A stretch of 64,000 bases of DNA. Origin: Loktanella sp. SALINAS62. GTDB taxonomy: Bacteria; Pseudomonadota; Alphaproteobacteria; Rhodobacterales; Rhodobacteraceae. The DNA is taken from the NCBI RefSeq assembly GCF_018263905.1, contig NZ_JAAFZU010000015.1, positions 1 through 64,000 of the forward strand, written 5' to 3'. The notes below the pieces were generated by a model. It saw only the letters and a list, made by a program, of their open reading frames with translations. It had not been told where the DNA came from and did not search any database. Below, piece after piece: positions 44,444 to 52,488 of the stretch (positions are counted from its first letter, which is position 1; every line of letters starts with the position of its first letter). Made by a program: the position numbers and the translations under genes.

Positions 44444-44860
44444 TCAGCCGCCGCAGCCGCCGATGGTGACTTTCACTTCCTGACGCACTTCGGCAAAGCT
44501 GCCGTCGGCCATTTTTGCCACGGCGACCACATGCTGCGTGCCCGCCAGACGAATCCGGGTAGATGCCATCTGGGCCGCGGCGAGCGGACCGAACAAAAAG
44601 GTTGCGACATCAGGCGTCGGGTTACCGGCCGCATAGACACGAATTTCCGTCGCACCCGGCGCCGATACCTCGATCGGGACGGTGTTGCCGTTTTCGGCGA
44701 TTTCCGGGGCAGTCAGCGTGATGCCATTGGCACCCGGCGCAGCACCGCCGGTAAAGTCCGCAATCGCCGCGTCGGCGGCTGCGGTGGCACGCATCGGCAG
44801 GACCGCCACGAATGCGGTACCCATGGCGGCCAAGATAGTGGCTCGTCTCGTCAGTTTCAT
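44444..44860 (-). CDS. soxY: SoxY: sulfur-carrier protein
   Basis: A 138-residue periplasmic protein with a twin-arginine signal (KLTRRATILAAMGTAFVAVL). The C-terminus ends VTIGGCGG, with Cys136 on the flexible swinging arm that carries the thiosulfate-derived sulfur through the cycle. The rest of the domain (LTAPEIAENGNTVPIEVSAP, ASTRIRLAGTQHVVAVAKM) fits SoxY. It exports its partner SoxZ with it. Confidence 0.95.
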   Translation of the reverse strand: MKLTRRATILAAMGTAFVAVLPMRATAAADAAIADFTGGAAPGANGITLTAPEIAENGNTVPIEVSAPGATEIRVYAAGNPTPDVATFLFGPLAAAQMASTRIRLAGTQHVVAVAKMADGSFAEVRQEVKVTIGGCGG

Positions 44861-44895
44861 GTCTCTCTCCCTCGCGGACTGGCTATGGGCCGCGT

Positions 44896-45381
44896 TCAGT
44901 TGGATTCGTTCAGTGTCATCAGATAGGCCACGACGTCCTCGACCTCTTGCGCGGTCAGGATCGGGGCCAGCGGTTCTTGGGCCGCCTTGCCGGTGTAATC
45001 ATCGCCCGGACGAATGTAGCCTTCAGTCTTGTAGAATGCCGGCATCATCGTGCCCGGAAAGGCCATTTTCGCGTTGGCGACGATCCCGCGCAGATCGCTT
45101 TCCGTCCAGCGGTCCGCAACACCGTCCAGCGACGGGCCGACCTCGCCGTGGAATGGAAATTCTTCCAGCGCGGTGACCTGATGGCAGGCGATACAATTGC
45201 CCTTGCCCCTGTTTGTCATCACGACCATGCCGTTCGCATTGTCCCCTGGCGCGCCGGTCAAGGACATCTCGACCTCGCCGTATTCGCCATAGGCAACGGC
45301 GGTCGGCGCAACAGTTTCGGCCCAAGCGCCTGTCGCAAGACATCCCGCAATCACAGCCGCAAATTCGGTTGAATAACTCAT
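44896..45381 (-). CDS. soxX: SoxX: monohaem cytochrome subunit of SoxAX
   Basis: A 161-residue periplasmic cytochrome. The ATG at 45381 has GGGAGG 6 nt upstream and gives a signal peptide ending near residue 21 (VIAGCLATGAWAE). Haem motif CIACH at 63-67; a distal Met is likely in AFPGTMMPAFYKTEG. It accepts electrons from SoxA during thiosulfate conjugation. It is the first gene behind the soxW/soxX control region. Confidence 0.93.
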   Translation of the reverse strand: MSYSTEFAAVIAGCLATGAWAETVAPTAVAYGEYGEVEMSLTGAPGDNANGMVVMTNRGKGNCIACHQVTALEEFPFHGEVGPSLDGVADRWTESDLRGIVANAKMAFPGTMMPAFYKTEGYIRPGDDYTGKAAQEPLAPILTAQEVEDVVAYLMTLNESN

Positions 45382-45450
45382 GGCACCTCCCAACGCCGCC
45401 TGCTCCCTTGTGCATACCGTAGCGCACAAAGGTCGCAGATCGCAACTACA

Positions 45451-45468
45451 TATTCATATTATTGATTA
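45451..45468 (-). promoter_or_regulatory. Candidate SoxR operator at soxW/soxX junction
   Basis: TATTCA-TATTAT-TGATTA, an 18-bp imperfect dyad with one perfect half, 70 bp upstream of the soxX start. In related bacteria SoxR represses from an operator between soxW and soxX and another between soxS and soxV. The similar sequences at 43142-43159 and 46817-46834 support this reading. Confidence 0.6.
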
Positions 45469-45485
45469 CGTTGCAGCGCAGCATT

Positions 45486-46037
45486 TCAGTTCGCAAGGCG
45501 AGCCGCATTAAAATCACGAAGGCTGACGCCCTCCATCGCGGCATCACTTTGCGCCCACACCAGCAGGCCAAGCATATCGTCGACTTCAAGTGCCCCGGGT
45601 ATGACCGTCAAAGCGGCCAGTGGTGCTGGCACGGCTGGCGTTTCTGCGCCTGCAAACACCATGATTGTGGGCGTAAATCGATATCCCCATTCCCTAACCA
45701 TGTCAGCTGCGGTTCTGGTCACACCATCGAAATCGGTCACTTCGGTCGCACCGAACATGTCGATTTGAACGGCAAAGTAGTCGTCCATCAGAATCGCATT
45801 CACCTTTGGGTCGGTGAACACCTGCTCGTGCATCCGCTTACAGTAGATGCAGCCACGCTGCTCGATGAGCACGATAAGGTTGCGACCGTCGGCGCGCGCT
45901 TCTGCGAAATCTTCGGCCAGATCCTTGAAGGTCATGCGCAGGAATGGCGCATCGTGCAGACCATCATCGCCGACCTCGGCCAGGACTGGCGCGGCAGTGG
46001 CGATCAGTGCCACCAAAAGCGTAAGAATACGTCGCAT
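45486..46037 (-). CDS. soxW: SoxW: periplasmic thioredoxin
   Basis: A 183-residue exported thioredoxin-fold protein with signal peptide (ILTLLVALIATAAPVLA). The redox motif is Cys63-Ile-Tyr-Cys66 in IEQRGCIYCKRMHEQVF, and a cis-Pro is in FTPTIMVFAG. In Paracoccus it is reduced by the membrane protein SoxV and keeps SoxYZ active. It lies 15 nt after soxV and before the SoxR operator region of soxX. Confidence 0.92.
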   Translation of the reverse strand: MRRILTLLVALIATAAPVLAEVGDDGLHDAPFLRMTFKDLAEDFAEARADGRNLIVLIEQRGCIYCKRMHEQVFTDPKVNAILMDDYFAVQIDMFGATEVTDFDGVTRTAADMVREWGYRFTPTIMVFAGAETPAVPAPLAALTVIPGALEVDDMLGLLVWAQSDAAMEGVSLRDFNAARLAN

Positions 46038-46052
46038 GATTGTCTCCTTTGG

Positions 46053-46817
46053 TTAACCCACCGTCTGAAACCAGGGCACGTGCTCCAGCATCCATTGGGC
46101 GATGGCGTTGACGGAATTGGTGGCGATCAGCAGTCCGAATATGATCAAGAGCACGCCCATGACCTTTTCCATAACGCCAAGGTGACGCCGGAAACGTGAC
46201 ACGAACCGCATGAACGGGCCGATGAAAAAAGCGGCAGCGACGAACGGCAATGTCATCCCTGCGCCATAGACGAACAAGAGCCAGACACCGTTCCAGACCG
46301 TTTCCTGCCCAGCTGCCGTGAACAGGATCGCCGTCAGCACAGGTCCCACGCAGGGCGTCCAGCCAAACGCAAACGCCAACCCGATCACATATGCCCCGGC
46401 AAACGTCGCGGCCCGCGACTGGCCCACATCGGCGCGCAACTGACGATACAGAATCGGGATGCGGATCACCCCTACAAAGTGAAAGCCCATGGCGATGATG
46501 AGAGCGGCAGCGACCCAGCGCAGCACATCAAACCATTCCCTGACCAGTTGACCAAACAGCGTGGCGCTGGCCCCAAGTCCCATGAAAACGGTAATGACAC
46601 CCAGCGCGAAACAACAGGCCGATATCACCGCACGGCGCCGCACGGCAGGGGTGACCGGTGCATCCGCATTGATCTGATTCATACCGACGCCAGCCAGATA
46701 ACTCAGGTAAAATGGTACGATCGGCAGGATGCAGGGCGACAGGAATGATAATAGTCCCGCCAGCAGTGCGCCCAGAAAGGTCACGTCAAACACGCTTGGC
46801 ACCACTCTGCTTGTCAC
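46053..46817 (-). CDS. soxV: SoxV: CcdA-like membrane thiol transporter
   Basis: A 254-residue inner-membrane protein with six spans of the CcdA/DsbD type. It begins VTFLGALLAGLLSFLSPCIL (redox Cys in SPC) and has the second conserved Cys in FGWTPCVGPVLTAIL. It moves reducing power from cytoplasmic thioredoxin to SoxW. Start uncertain: the first codon GTG at 46817 overlaps the candidate SoxR operator and has no ribosome binding site; GTG at 46793 (FDVTFLG) is a reasonable alternative. It is the first gene of the minus-strand operon. Confidence 0.92.
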   Translation of the reverse strand: MTSRVVPSVFDVTFLGALLAGLLSFLSPCILPIVPFYLSYLAGVGMNQINADAPVTPAVRRRAVISACCFALGVITVFMGLGASATLFGQLVREWFDVLRWVAAALIIAMGFHFVGVIRIPILYRQLRADVGQSRAATFAGAYVIGLAFAFGWTPCVGPVLTAILFTAAGQETVWNGVWLLFVYGAGMTLPFVAAAFFIGPFMRFVSRFRRHLGVMEKVMGVLLIIFGLLIATNSVNAIAQWMLEHVPWFQTVG

Positions 46818-46834
46818 ATTCAGGAATAAGATTA
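46817..46834. promoter_or_regulatory. Candidate SoxR operator at soxS/soxV junction
   Basis: On the plus strand CATTCA-GGAATA-AGATTA; the complementary strand aligns with the soxW/soxX element at 13 of 19 positions. It sits between the divergent soxV and soxS starts, where SoxR binding is known in Paracoccus-type clusters. Weakest of the three sites. Confidence 0.4.
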
Positions 46835-46870
46835 TGTTTATGCCTCACCCTGCGTCAATCGGAGTTCCCA

Positions 46871-47239
46871 ATGCGCTTGCCGTTCCTGACCGCCGCGCTG
46901 TGTCTGCTCCCTACTATCTTGTGGGCAGAGGTGGGTCTGGTCATGGCCGAAGAACGTGGCTGCATTTACTGCGCCCGCTGGAACGCCGACATCGCCAATA
47001 TCTACCCAAAAACACCCGAAGGTCGCGCAGCCCCACTGATGCGCTACGACATTCACGACGACGAACCGCCAGCGGACTTGGTGTCGCGCGTCATATTCAC
47101 ACCGACATTCGTGCTCGTGCAGGACGGGGTAGAAATTGATCGACTGGAAGGGTATCCTGGAGAAGACTTTTTTTGGGGGTTGCTCGGAAAGATGTTGAGC
47201 AACGCGAACATCCCCCTCCATCCCGAGGACGACATGTGA
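46871..47239 (+). CDS. soxS: SoxS: periplasmic thioredoxin-like protein
   Basis: A 122-residue exported protein; the ATG at 46871 gives a signal peptide (RLPFLTAALCLLPTILWAE). The redox pair is Cys31/Cys34 in EERGCIYCARWNAD, and a cis-Pro is in IFTPTFVLVQDG. SoxS proteins are thioredoxin-fold factors that help keep the Sox carrier reduced and are needed for full sox expression in Paracoccus. Its stop overlaps the GTG start of soxR. Confidence 0.9.
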   Translation: MRLPFLTAALCLLPTILWAEVGLVMAEERGCIYCARWNADIANIYPKTPEGRAAPLMRYDIHDDEPPADLVSRVIFTPTFVLVQDGVEIDRLEGYPGEDFFWGLLGKMLSNANIPLHPEDDM

Positions 47240-47583
47240 CTGCCCGAAGCGCGCTTCCGGTCTTTGACGAGACGACGACAAACGAAGACATGGACCGAAT
47301 GGTGCGCAATGCCGAACGGGCTTGCACCTTTTTGAAATCCATCGCCCACGAAGGGCGCATGATGATCCTGTGCCACCTTGCCACCGGCGAAAAGTCGGTG
47401 ACCGAACTAGAGGATCTGCTGTCTGCACGTCAGGCCGCAGTGTCACAGCAACTGGGCCGCCTGCGTATGGAAGGTCTGGTGCAACCGCGACGCGACGGCA
47501 AGACGATCTACTATAGCCTGACGGACGACCGGCCAAAGCAAATCATGGAAGTCGTCTATGACCTGTTTTGCAACGATGAATAA
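47236..47583 (+). CDS. soxR: SoxR: ArsR-family sulfur-responsive repressor
   Basis: A 115-residue winged-helix repressor. The GTG at 47236 overlaps the soxS stop; ATG at 47290 is an alternative. HTH region: SVTELEDLLSARQAAVSQQL; wing: PRRDGKTIYYSL. Cys46 (MMILCHLA) and Cys112 (DLFCNDE) sit at the places used by the persulfide-sensing SqrR/BigR/SoxR group, so it most likely senses sulfane sulfur by forming a tetrasulfide or persulfide. Cys30 is a third Cys. Targets are probably the three dyads in this cluster. It is not related to the redox regulator SoxR of enterobacteria. Confidence 0.9.
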   Translation: MTARSALPVFDETTTNEDMDRMVRNAERACTFLKSIAHEGRMMILCHLATGEKSVTELEDLLSARQAAVSQQLGRLRMEGLVQPRRDGKTIYYSLTDDRPKQIMEVVYDLFCNDE

Positions 47584-47615
47584 TCGCACCTGATCGGGGG
47601 GACCGGGGGGATATC

Positions 47616-48668
47616 ATGATAGACACACTCGGAGAGGCGAACGCAGCCGCAATCGTCGGTTTGCTGGGTGGACTGATGCTTGGCCTTGCGGCCAGAATTG
47701 GTCGGTTCTGCACACTGGGCGCGATCGAGGACTATCTGTATTCATCCGACGACCGCCGCTTGCGGATGTGGGGCCTGGCGATCGGTACCGCCATCATTGG
47801 TGCGCATCTGGCGATGGCAAACGGCAGTCTCATCGGTTCGGACACGGCTTACCTTGGACAGGCCTGGAACCCAGTTGCCACGATCCTGGGCGGGTTATTG
47901 TTTGGCTATGGCATGGCACTCAGCGGCAACTGTGGCTACGGGGCATTGGCCCGGCTCGGCGGTGGTGACATGCGGTCCTTTGTTATCGTCGTCGTCATGG
48001 GGCTGTCGGCCTATTTCGTCATGTCCGGGCCGCTTGCGACCACCCGTCTATGGCTGTTCCCGGTCAACCCTGCCGGTACGTCACCGCAAGGTATCGGCCA
48101 GATTTTGGAACCCTATGGGATCGGTCTTGCCACATCGGGCTTTGTGTTCGGGGCGGTCATACTGGCCGCATCCCTCGCCAGCCGCACGATGCTGCGGTCC
48201 CCCTCGCATGTGATCTGGGGTGTCGTCGTCGGCGTGGCGATCGTGTCTGGCTGGGTGGGCACCGCGTGGATTGCGCGCACGGGCTTCGCGCCGACCGCGC
48301 TTCAGACGCATACCTTTGCCGCCCCGATCGGTGATACGCTGCTATGGGGCATGACCGCATCGGGGACCGCATTGTCGTTCAGCGTCGGTTCCGTCATCGG
48401 CGTCCTGCTGGGCGCCTGTCTAGGCAGTTTCTCCAAAGGACATTTTCGCTGGGAAGCCTGCGACGATCCGCGGGAACTGCGCCGCCAGATATTCGGCGCG
48501 GCGTTAATGGGGCCAGGTGCCGTCCTTGCGGTCGGATGCAGTGTGGGACAGGGTATTTCTGCGTTTTCGCTGCTGGCTTTCAGCGCCCCGGTGGCATTCG
48601 CAGCAATTTTTGTCGGTGCGGCCGTTGGGTTAAACCAGCTTATCACCGGCTTTGCTGCCATCGACTGA
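47616..48668 (+). CDS. soxT: SoxT/YeeE-family sulfur compound transporter
   Basis: A 350-residue membrane protein of the YeeE/YedE (TsuA) family with about nine or ten hydrophobic segments. The pore Cys motifs are present: ARIGRFCTLGAIEDYL, YGMALSGNCGYGALARLGGG and AVGCSVGQGISAFSLLAF. The thiosulfate importer YeeE uses such Cys residues for substrate passage. Located next to soxR, the likely function is moving thiosulfate or another sulfur species across the inner membrane, possibly to report sulfur status to SoxR. soxT is the name used in sox clusters. Confidence 0.85.
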   Translation: MIDTLGEANAAAIVGLLGGLMLGLAARIGRFCTLGAIEDYLYSSDDRRLRMWGLAIGTAIIGAHLAMANGSLIGSDTAYLGQAWNPVATILGGLLFGYGMALSGNCGYGALARLGGGDMRSFVIVVVMGLSAYFVMSGPLATTRLWLFPVNPAGTSPQGIGQILEPYGIGLATSGFVFGAVILAASLASRTMLRSPSHVIWGVVVGVAIVSGWVGTAWIARTGFAPTALQTHTFAAPIGDTLLWGMTASGTALSFSVGSVIGVLLGACLGSFSKGHFRWEACDDPRELRRQIFGAALMGPGAVLAVGCSVGQGISAFSLLAFSAPVAFAAIFVGAAVGLNQLITGFAAID

Positions 48669-49394
48669 AACGAGTGCGAAAAAGAGATCCAAGGTGACCC
48701 TTCCCCGTCGGGACGTGATGCCACGGGCGGTCGACCGTTCACTCTCCAGCCTGATCAACAGGCTTTTGCCCGGACAGCGACACGAACACCCTGCCCGCCA
48801 ATGTGTCCGCAAGAGGCGATTATTACAAACGTTCCAGAAGCAGGATTTTGCCGCGTCAACCGCATTTTTGCGCGGATGTGGCATGGCACAATCGAGCCCA
48901 AGGTATAATGCGCGACACGAACGCATAGCCCCCAGTTGATGGTTCACCGACATCTGGAGCGCCTCAAGACCAAGGGCCGGGTGGCCTCGAACCGTGCAGC
49001 GATCGTGTCCAATCCCTACTATCGCGAAGCCCTCCACAAAATGACGGCAGAGACACCTCTCACTACGGCGGACAAGTTCCAGAGACCTCCTGTGCCGGAT
49101 CAGGCACCCGTCAGGCCACCTCAAGATCTGGTAGCTGATATGTCATCGGGATAATCACCACTTGAACAGATTTTGACCGGCGACTGGGGTATCCCGGACG
49201 GTTACGGAATCATGCTATTTTCTAGGGCTGAGCGCGCCGAAACTGCCGCCCCCGTCTGGGGTGACGTATAGGGACCGTGGCCCCGGGCTGCGTCCGCTTG
49301 CGCAACATACTTTTTGGTTTCGGCACGACCGTTGGCGGCGTCCCTATGACCAATTCGTGCAGAAACAGCAGCGACGCCGTAAAGCGCCGCCGCC
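48669..49394. other. Gene-poor region between sox cluster and catabolic island
   Basis: 726 bp with no convincing gene. An open frame at 48936-49154 (72 codons, plus) begins near VHRHLERLKTKGRVASNR but has no ribosome binding site and no family I recognise; it could be a remnant. Composition and stop-codon density suggest decayed sequence. This is the junction between two functional clusters and a plausible site of past insertion or deletion, though no transposase remnant is visible here. Confidence 0.5.
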
Positions 49395-50111
49395 TCAGTG
49401 GATGTCAGTCCGTTCCCGGGCCGCCCAGATTGCGCCGCGCCGGATCATTTCGGTGACTTGCGGCACCTTCAGATCGTCCAATTCATGACCGATCGAACAA
49501 TAGAAAACACGGCCCTTGTCCCAGCGGCGGGTCCAGGTGACGGGGATCACGGTGCCCTCTATCCACCACAGATGATCGCCAGAAAATGTCGTTGTGGCCA
49601 GCACGTTGTTGGACGGGTCGGTCAGCATGTAATATTGTTCCGAACGGATGCGGAAACTGCGAATGCCATTGACCAGCGGATGATCGGGCTGGCAGATCGT
49701 CACGTCGTAGTCGATGTAATCCTCTGCCGGTTGCAGGTTGTCCGGCCAGCCGGGCGGGTGGGCCACGAACTGGCCGCCGATCAAAAAGTGATAGGTTGGC
49801 CGATCGCGGAACGCGTCGCCCATGTGACCGTGCCACCCCGCAAGGCCGCAGCCGTCGCCGATTAGCTTCAGCAAGCCGTCCTCTTGCAGTTTGGTCATGT
49901 TGCCGAATTCCGCCTGATGTCCGGACCTGGCAGAGGACCAGATCGGGGTGATCAGGTCCACATCTGCCAGGTCGGCAGGCCGTTCCAACGGTTCGAGTGT
50001 GTCGTAGACATCGACAGTAAATCCGTTGCTTTTCAACAGTGTTTCATACCAGTCGGCAAAGGCGGTGGGCGTGTGGCCTTCCCAGCCACCGACAAACAAT
50101 GCAGCTTTCAT
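49395..50111 (-). CDS. ThuA-like protein
   Basis: A 238-residue protein of the ThuA (trehalose utilisation) family, a class I glutamine-amidotransferase-like fold without known catalysis. Blocks: AALFVGGWEGHTPTAFADWY, LAGWHGHMGDAFRDRPTYHF, HPLVNGIRSFRI, TWTRRWDKGRVFYCSIGHEL. Such genes often sit with sugar ABC importers and NAD-dependent dehydrogenases. It overlaps the neighbouring dehydrogenase gene by 4 nt and is last in the minus-strand transport operon. Confidence 0.85.
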   Translation of the reverse strand: MKAALFVGGWEGHTPTAFADWYETLLKSNGFTVDVYDTLEPLERPADLADVDLITPIWSSARSGHQAEFGNMTKLQEDGLLKLIGDGCGLAGWHGHMGDAFRDRPTYHFLIGGQFVAHPPGWPDNLQPAEDYIDYDVTICQPDHPLVNGIRSFRIRSEQYYMLTDPSNNVLATTTFSGDHLWWIEGTVIPVTWTRRWDKGRVFYCSIGHELDDLKVPQVTEMIRRGAIWAARERTDIH

Positions 50112-50977
50112 ACAGCACCTTTTCGCATAAAATTCAGAATTGCCGCCATGTCGCGTGCACCATAACCATCGCGTTCGGCGGCCAGCAGTATGTCCAGCGT
50201 GACGCGGCCCTGCGGTATCGCGGTGCCAAGCATGTCGGCCAGTGCGGCTGTTGCCTGCATATCCTTGCGGGCCAGCGCCACGGTAAAGGTCACGTCGTGT
50301 GACGCCTCGTCAAGATACAGCGGACGGCGATAGGAAATCATCGGGGCGGCAGCGGCGCTGTTCTCGATCACATCAAGGGCCGCGTCAGGTGCGATGCCCG
50401 CCGCCTCTGCCAGTGTCATCGCTTCTGCCAGCGTCTGGTTGAGCCCGTGGATCAATGCGTTGACCGCCAGTTTCATGACGGACCCTGCACCACGCGCACC
50501 CAGACAAATCGTCTTGCGCCCCAGCGCGTCCAGAACCGGGTGCAGCGGTGCCGCCTCCTCTGGTGTGCATCCCGCCATCAGCAACAACTGCGCGTCGGTA
50601 GCCGCCTGCGTCGCGCCGGAAACCGGTATGTCGATCACGGTCGTGCCAACCGGTGCCGCCCGCACAAGTGCTGCGATATGATCCGGCGACATGGTGCCCA
50701 TTTCGATCAGCGTGCGGTGCCCGGTCGCCGCAAACAGCCCCGCGTCGCCCCTGTGCACGGTGTCCGACGCGGTATCGTCGGCCAACATCGTGACGACAAC
50801 CTGCGACACTTCGGCAAGCGCCTTTGGCGTGTCAGCCACACGCACGCCGATCCGGTCCGACAGCGCATGCGACTTTTGCGGTGACCGGTTCCAGACCGTT
50901 ACGTCATGCCCGGCCTTTGCCAGATTGACGGCCATGGGTGTCCCCATCCGCCCCAGTCCAACAACGCCGACCCGCAT
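50108..50977 (-). CDS. NAD(P)-dependent dehydrogenase, 3-hydroxyisobutyrate dehydrogenase family
   Basis: A 289-residue beta-hydroxyacid dehydrogenase. NAD-binding GLGRMGTPMA starts at residue 7; the substrate block DIPVSGATQAATD is near 118; the catalytic Lys is in GSVMKLAVNALIHG near 170. Related enzymes oxidise 3-hydroxyisobutyrate, tartronate semialdehyde, gamma-hydroxybutyrate and similar. It shares its start/stop with the ABC ATPase gene upstream (1-nt overlap). The substrate is probably an intermediate of the compound imported by the adjacent transporter. Confidence 0.85.
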   Translation of the reverse strand: MRVGVVGLGRMGTPMAVNLAKAGHDVTVWNRSPQKSHALSDRIGVRVADTPKALAEVSQVVVTMLADDTASDTVHRGDAGLFAATGHRTLIEMGTMSPDHIAALVRAAPVGTTVIDIPVSGATQAATDAQLLLMAGCTPEEAAPLHPVLDALGRKTICLGARGAGSVMKLAVNALIHGLNQTLAEAMTLAEAAGIAPDAALDVIENSAAAAPMISYRRPLYLDEASHDVTFTVALARKDMQATAALADMLGTAIPQGRVTLDILLAAERDGYGARDMAAILNFMRKGAV

Positions 50978-52488
50978 TACGCCACCCGGTCTTCGCTAAG
51001 CCCCGATATGGCCTGTACAAGATTGTTTTCCGTCACTTCTTCGGTCGTGAATTCCCGCATCACACGGCCCGAAAACATTGCCACGATCCGGTCCGACACG
51101 TGCAGCACCTCTGGCATTTCGGAACTGACCACAATGACTGCATAGCCCTGCGCCGCCAGATCACGGATCAGATTGTGAATTTCAGATTTTGATCCCACGT
51201 CGATGCCGCGTGTCGGTTCATCGACGATCAGCACCTTGGGATGCATCGACAGCCATTTTCCGATGACGATCTTTTGCTGGTTGCCGCCGGACAGGTTGCC
51301 CACCGTCTGCCGCCAACCCGGTGTGCGGATATCCAGCGCATCATGATATTTATCGAAAATGGCGACCTCTGCCTTATCGCTGGTGAACGGTCCGCTGGTC
51401 AGCTCTCCGATCTGCGGCAGGGTCATGTTGTCCCGGCAGTTCATGCCCAGCACCAACCCCTGCCCCTTGCGATCCTCTGGCACCAGACTGATGCCCCGTG
51501 CGATCGCGTCCTGCGGGGAATTGATCGTGACCTCTTGGCCGTCCAGCAGAATCTTGCCTGCAGACGGCTCGCGTAGGCCAAAGATCGTTTCGGCGATTTC
51601 CGTGCGGCCCGCGCCAACAAGCCCGTAAAAGCCGACGACTTCTCCTTTGCGGACGGTGAAACTGACGTCATGGAACAGTTTACCGCAACTCAGGTTGCGG
51701 ACTTCCAATGCGACGTCGCCCATCTCGTGTTGGACCTTGTTCCGGCTCAGATCCAGTTTGCGGCCGATCATCAACTGGGTCACGTCTTCTTCGTTCGTCT
51801 CGGCGGTGTTGAGCGTACCGCGATAACTGCCATCGCGCAGGACGCTGATCCGGTCGGTGATCTTGAAAATCTCTTCCATCCGGTGGGAAATGTAAATCAC
51901 ACCGACGCCGCGCGATTGCAGATCGGCGATCACATCGAACAGTACGACCTTTTCGGAATCCGTCAGCGACGCTGTCGGTTCGTCAAAGATAACGGCGCGC
52001 GGATCAACGGTCAGCGCACGGGCAATTTCGACCATTTGCTGATTGGCGATGGACAGGTCACCGACACGGGTGCGGGCGTTGAACCCGACGTTCAGGCGGT
52101 CGAGGATGGCGTCCGTGTCGGTATAAAGCTTTTCCCAGTCAACACGGCCAAGGCTTTTACGCGGCAGTTCCCCCAAAAAGATATTTTCGGCCACGCTCAA
52201 TTCATCCGCAAGGCTCAGTTCCTGATGGATAAAAACCACACCATTTTGCTTGGCAGTCTGCGGGCGGTCCATGACGACCTGCTTTTCGCCGATATAGATC
52301 TTGCCTTCGTTCGGCTGATGCAGCCCGCCCAGCACTTTCATCAGGGTGGATTTGCCTGCACCGTTTTCGCCCATCAGGGCGTGGACCTCTCCGGGGCGCA
52401 GATCAAGCGATACACCGTCCAGCGCCCGGACACCGGGGAACGCCTTGACGATATTTTCCAGCCGCAGAATGGGGGATTGATCGGTCAT
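50977..52488 (-). CDS. Ribose-type ABC importer ATPase (RbsA/MglA-like)
   Basis: A 503-residue protein with two ATPase halves as in RbsA/MglA/XylG. First: Walker A GENGAGKSTLMK, signature DLSIANQQMVEI, Walker B AVIFDEPTASLTDSE. Second half: LVGAGRTEIAETIFGLREP, signature NLSGGNQQKIVIGKWL, Walker B VLIVDEPTRGIDVG. The ATG at 52488 was chosen from the family start (LRLENIVKAFPGVRALDGV). It overlaps the permease gene by 4 nt. Energises uptake of a monosaccharide or polyol. Confidence 0.92.
   Translation of the reverse strand: MTDQSPILRLENIVKAFPGVRALDGVSLDLRPGEVHALMGENGAGKSTLMKVLGGLHQPNEGKIYIGEKQVVMDRPQTAKQNGVVFIHQELSLADELSVAENIFLGELPRKSLGRVDWEKLYTDTDAILDRLNVGFNARTRVGDLSIANQQMVEIARALTVDPRAVIFDEPTASLTDSEKVVLFDVIADLQSRGVGVIYISHRMEEIFKITDRISVLRDGSYRGTLNTAETNEEDVTQLMIGRKLDLSRNKVQHEMGDVALEVRNLSCGKLFHDVSFTVRKGEVVGFYGLVGAGRTEIAETIFGLREPSAGKILLDGQEVTINSPQDAIARGISLVPEDRKGQGLVLGMNCRDNMTLPQIGELTSGPFTSDKAEVAIFDKYHDALDIRTPGWRQTVGNLSGGNQQKIVIGKWLSMHPKVLIVDEPTRGIDVGSKSEIHNLIRDLAAQGYAVIVVSSEMPEVLHVSDRIVAMFSGRVMREFTTEEVTENNLVQAISGLSEDRVA

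Noticed and set aside
48936-49154. A small 72-codon gene
   Set aside because: No ribosome binding site, no recognised family, and it lies in a stretch that looks decayed; kept only as a note in the gene-poor region.
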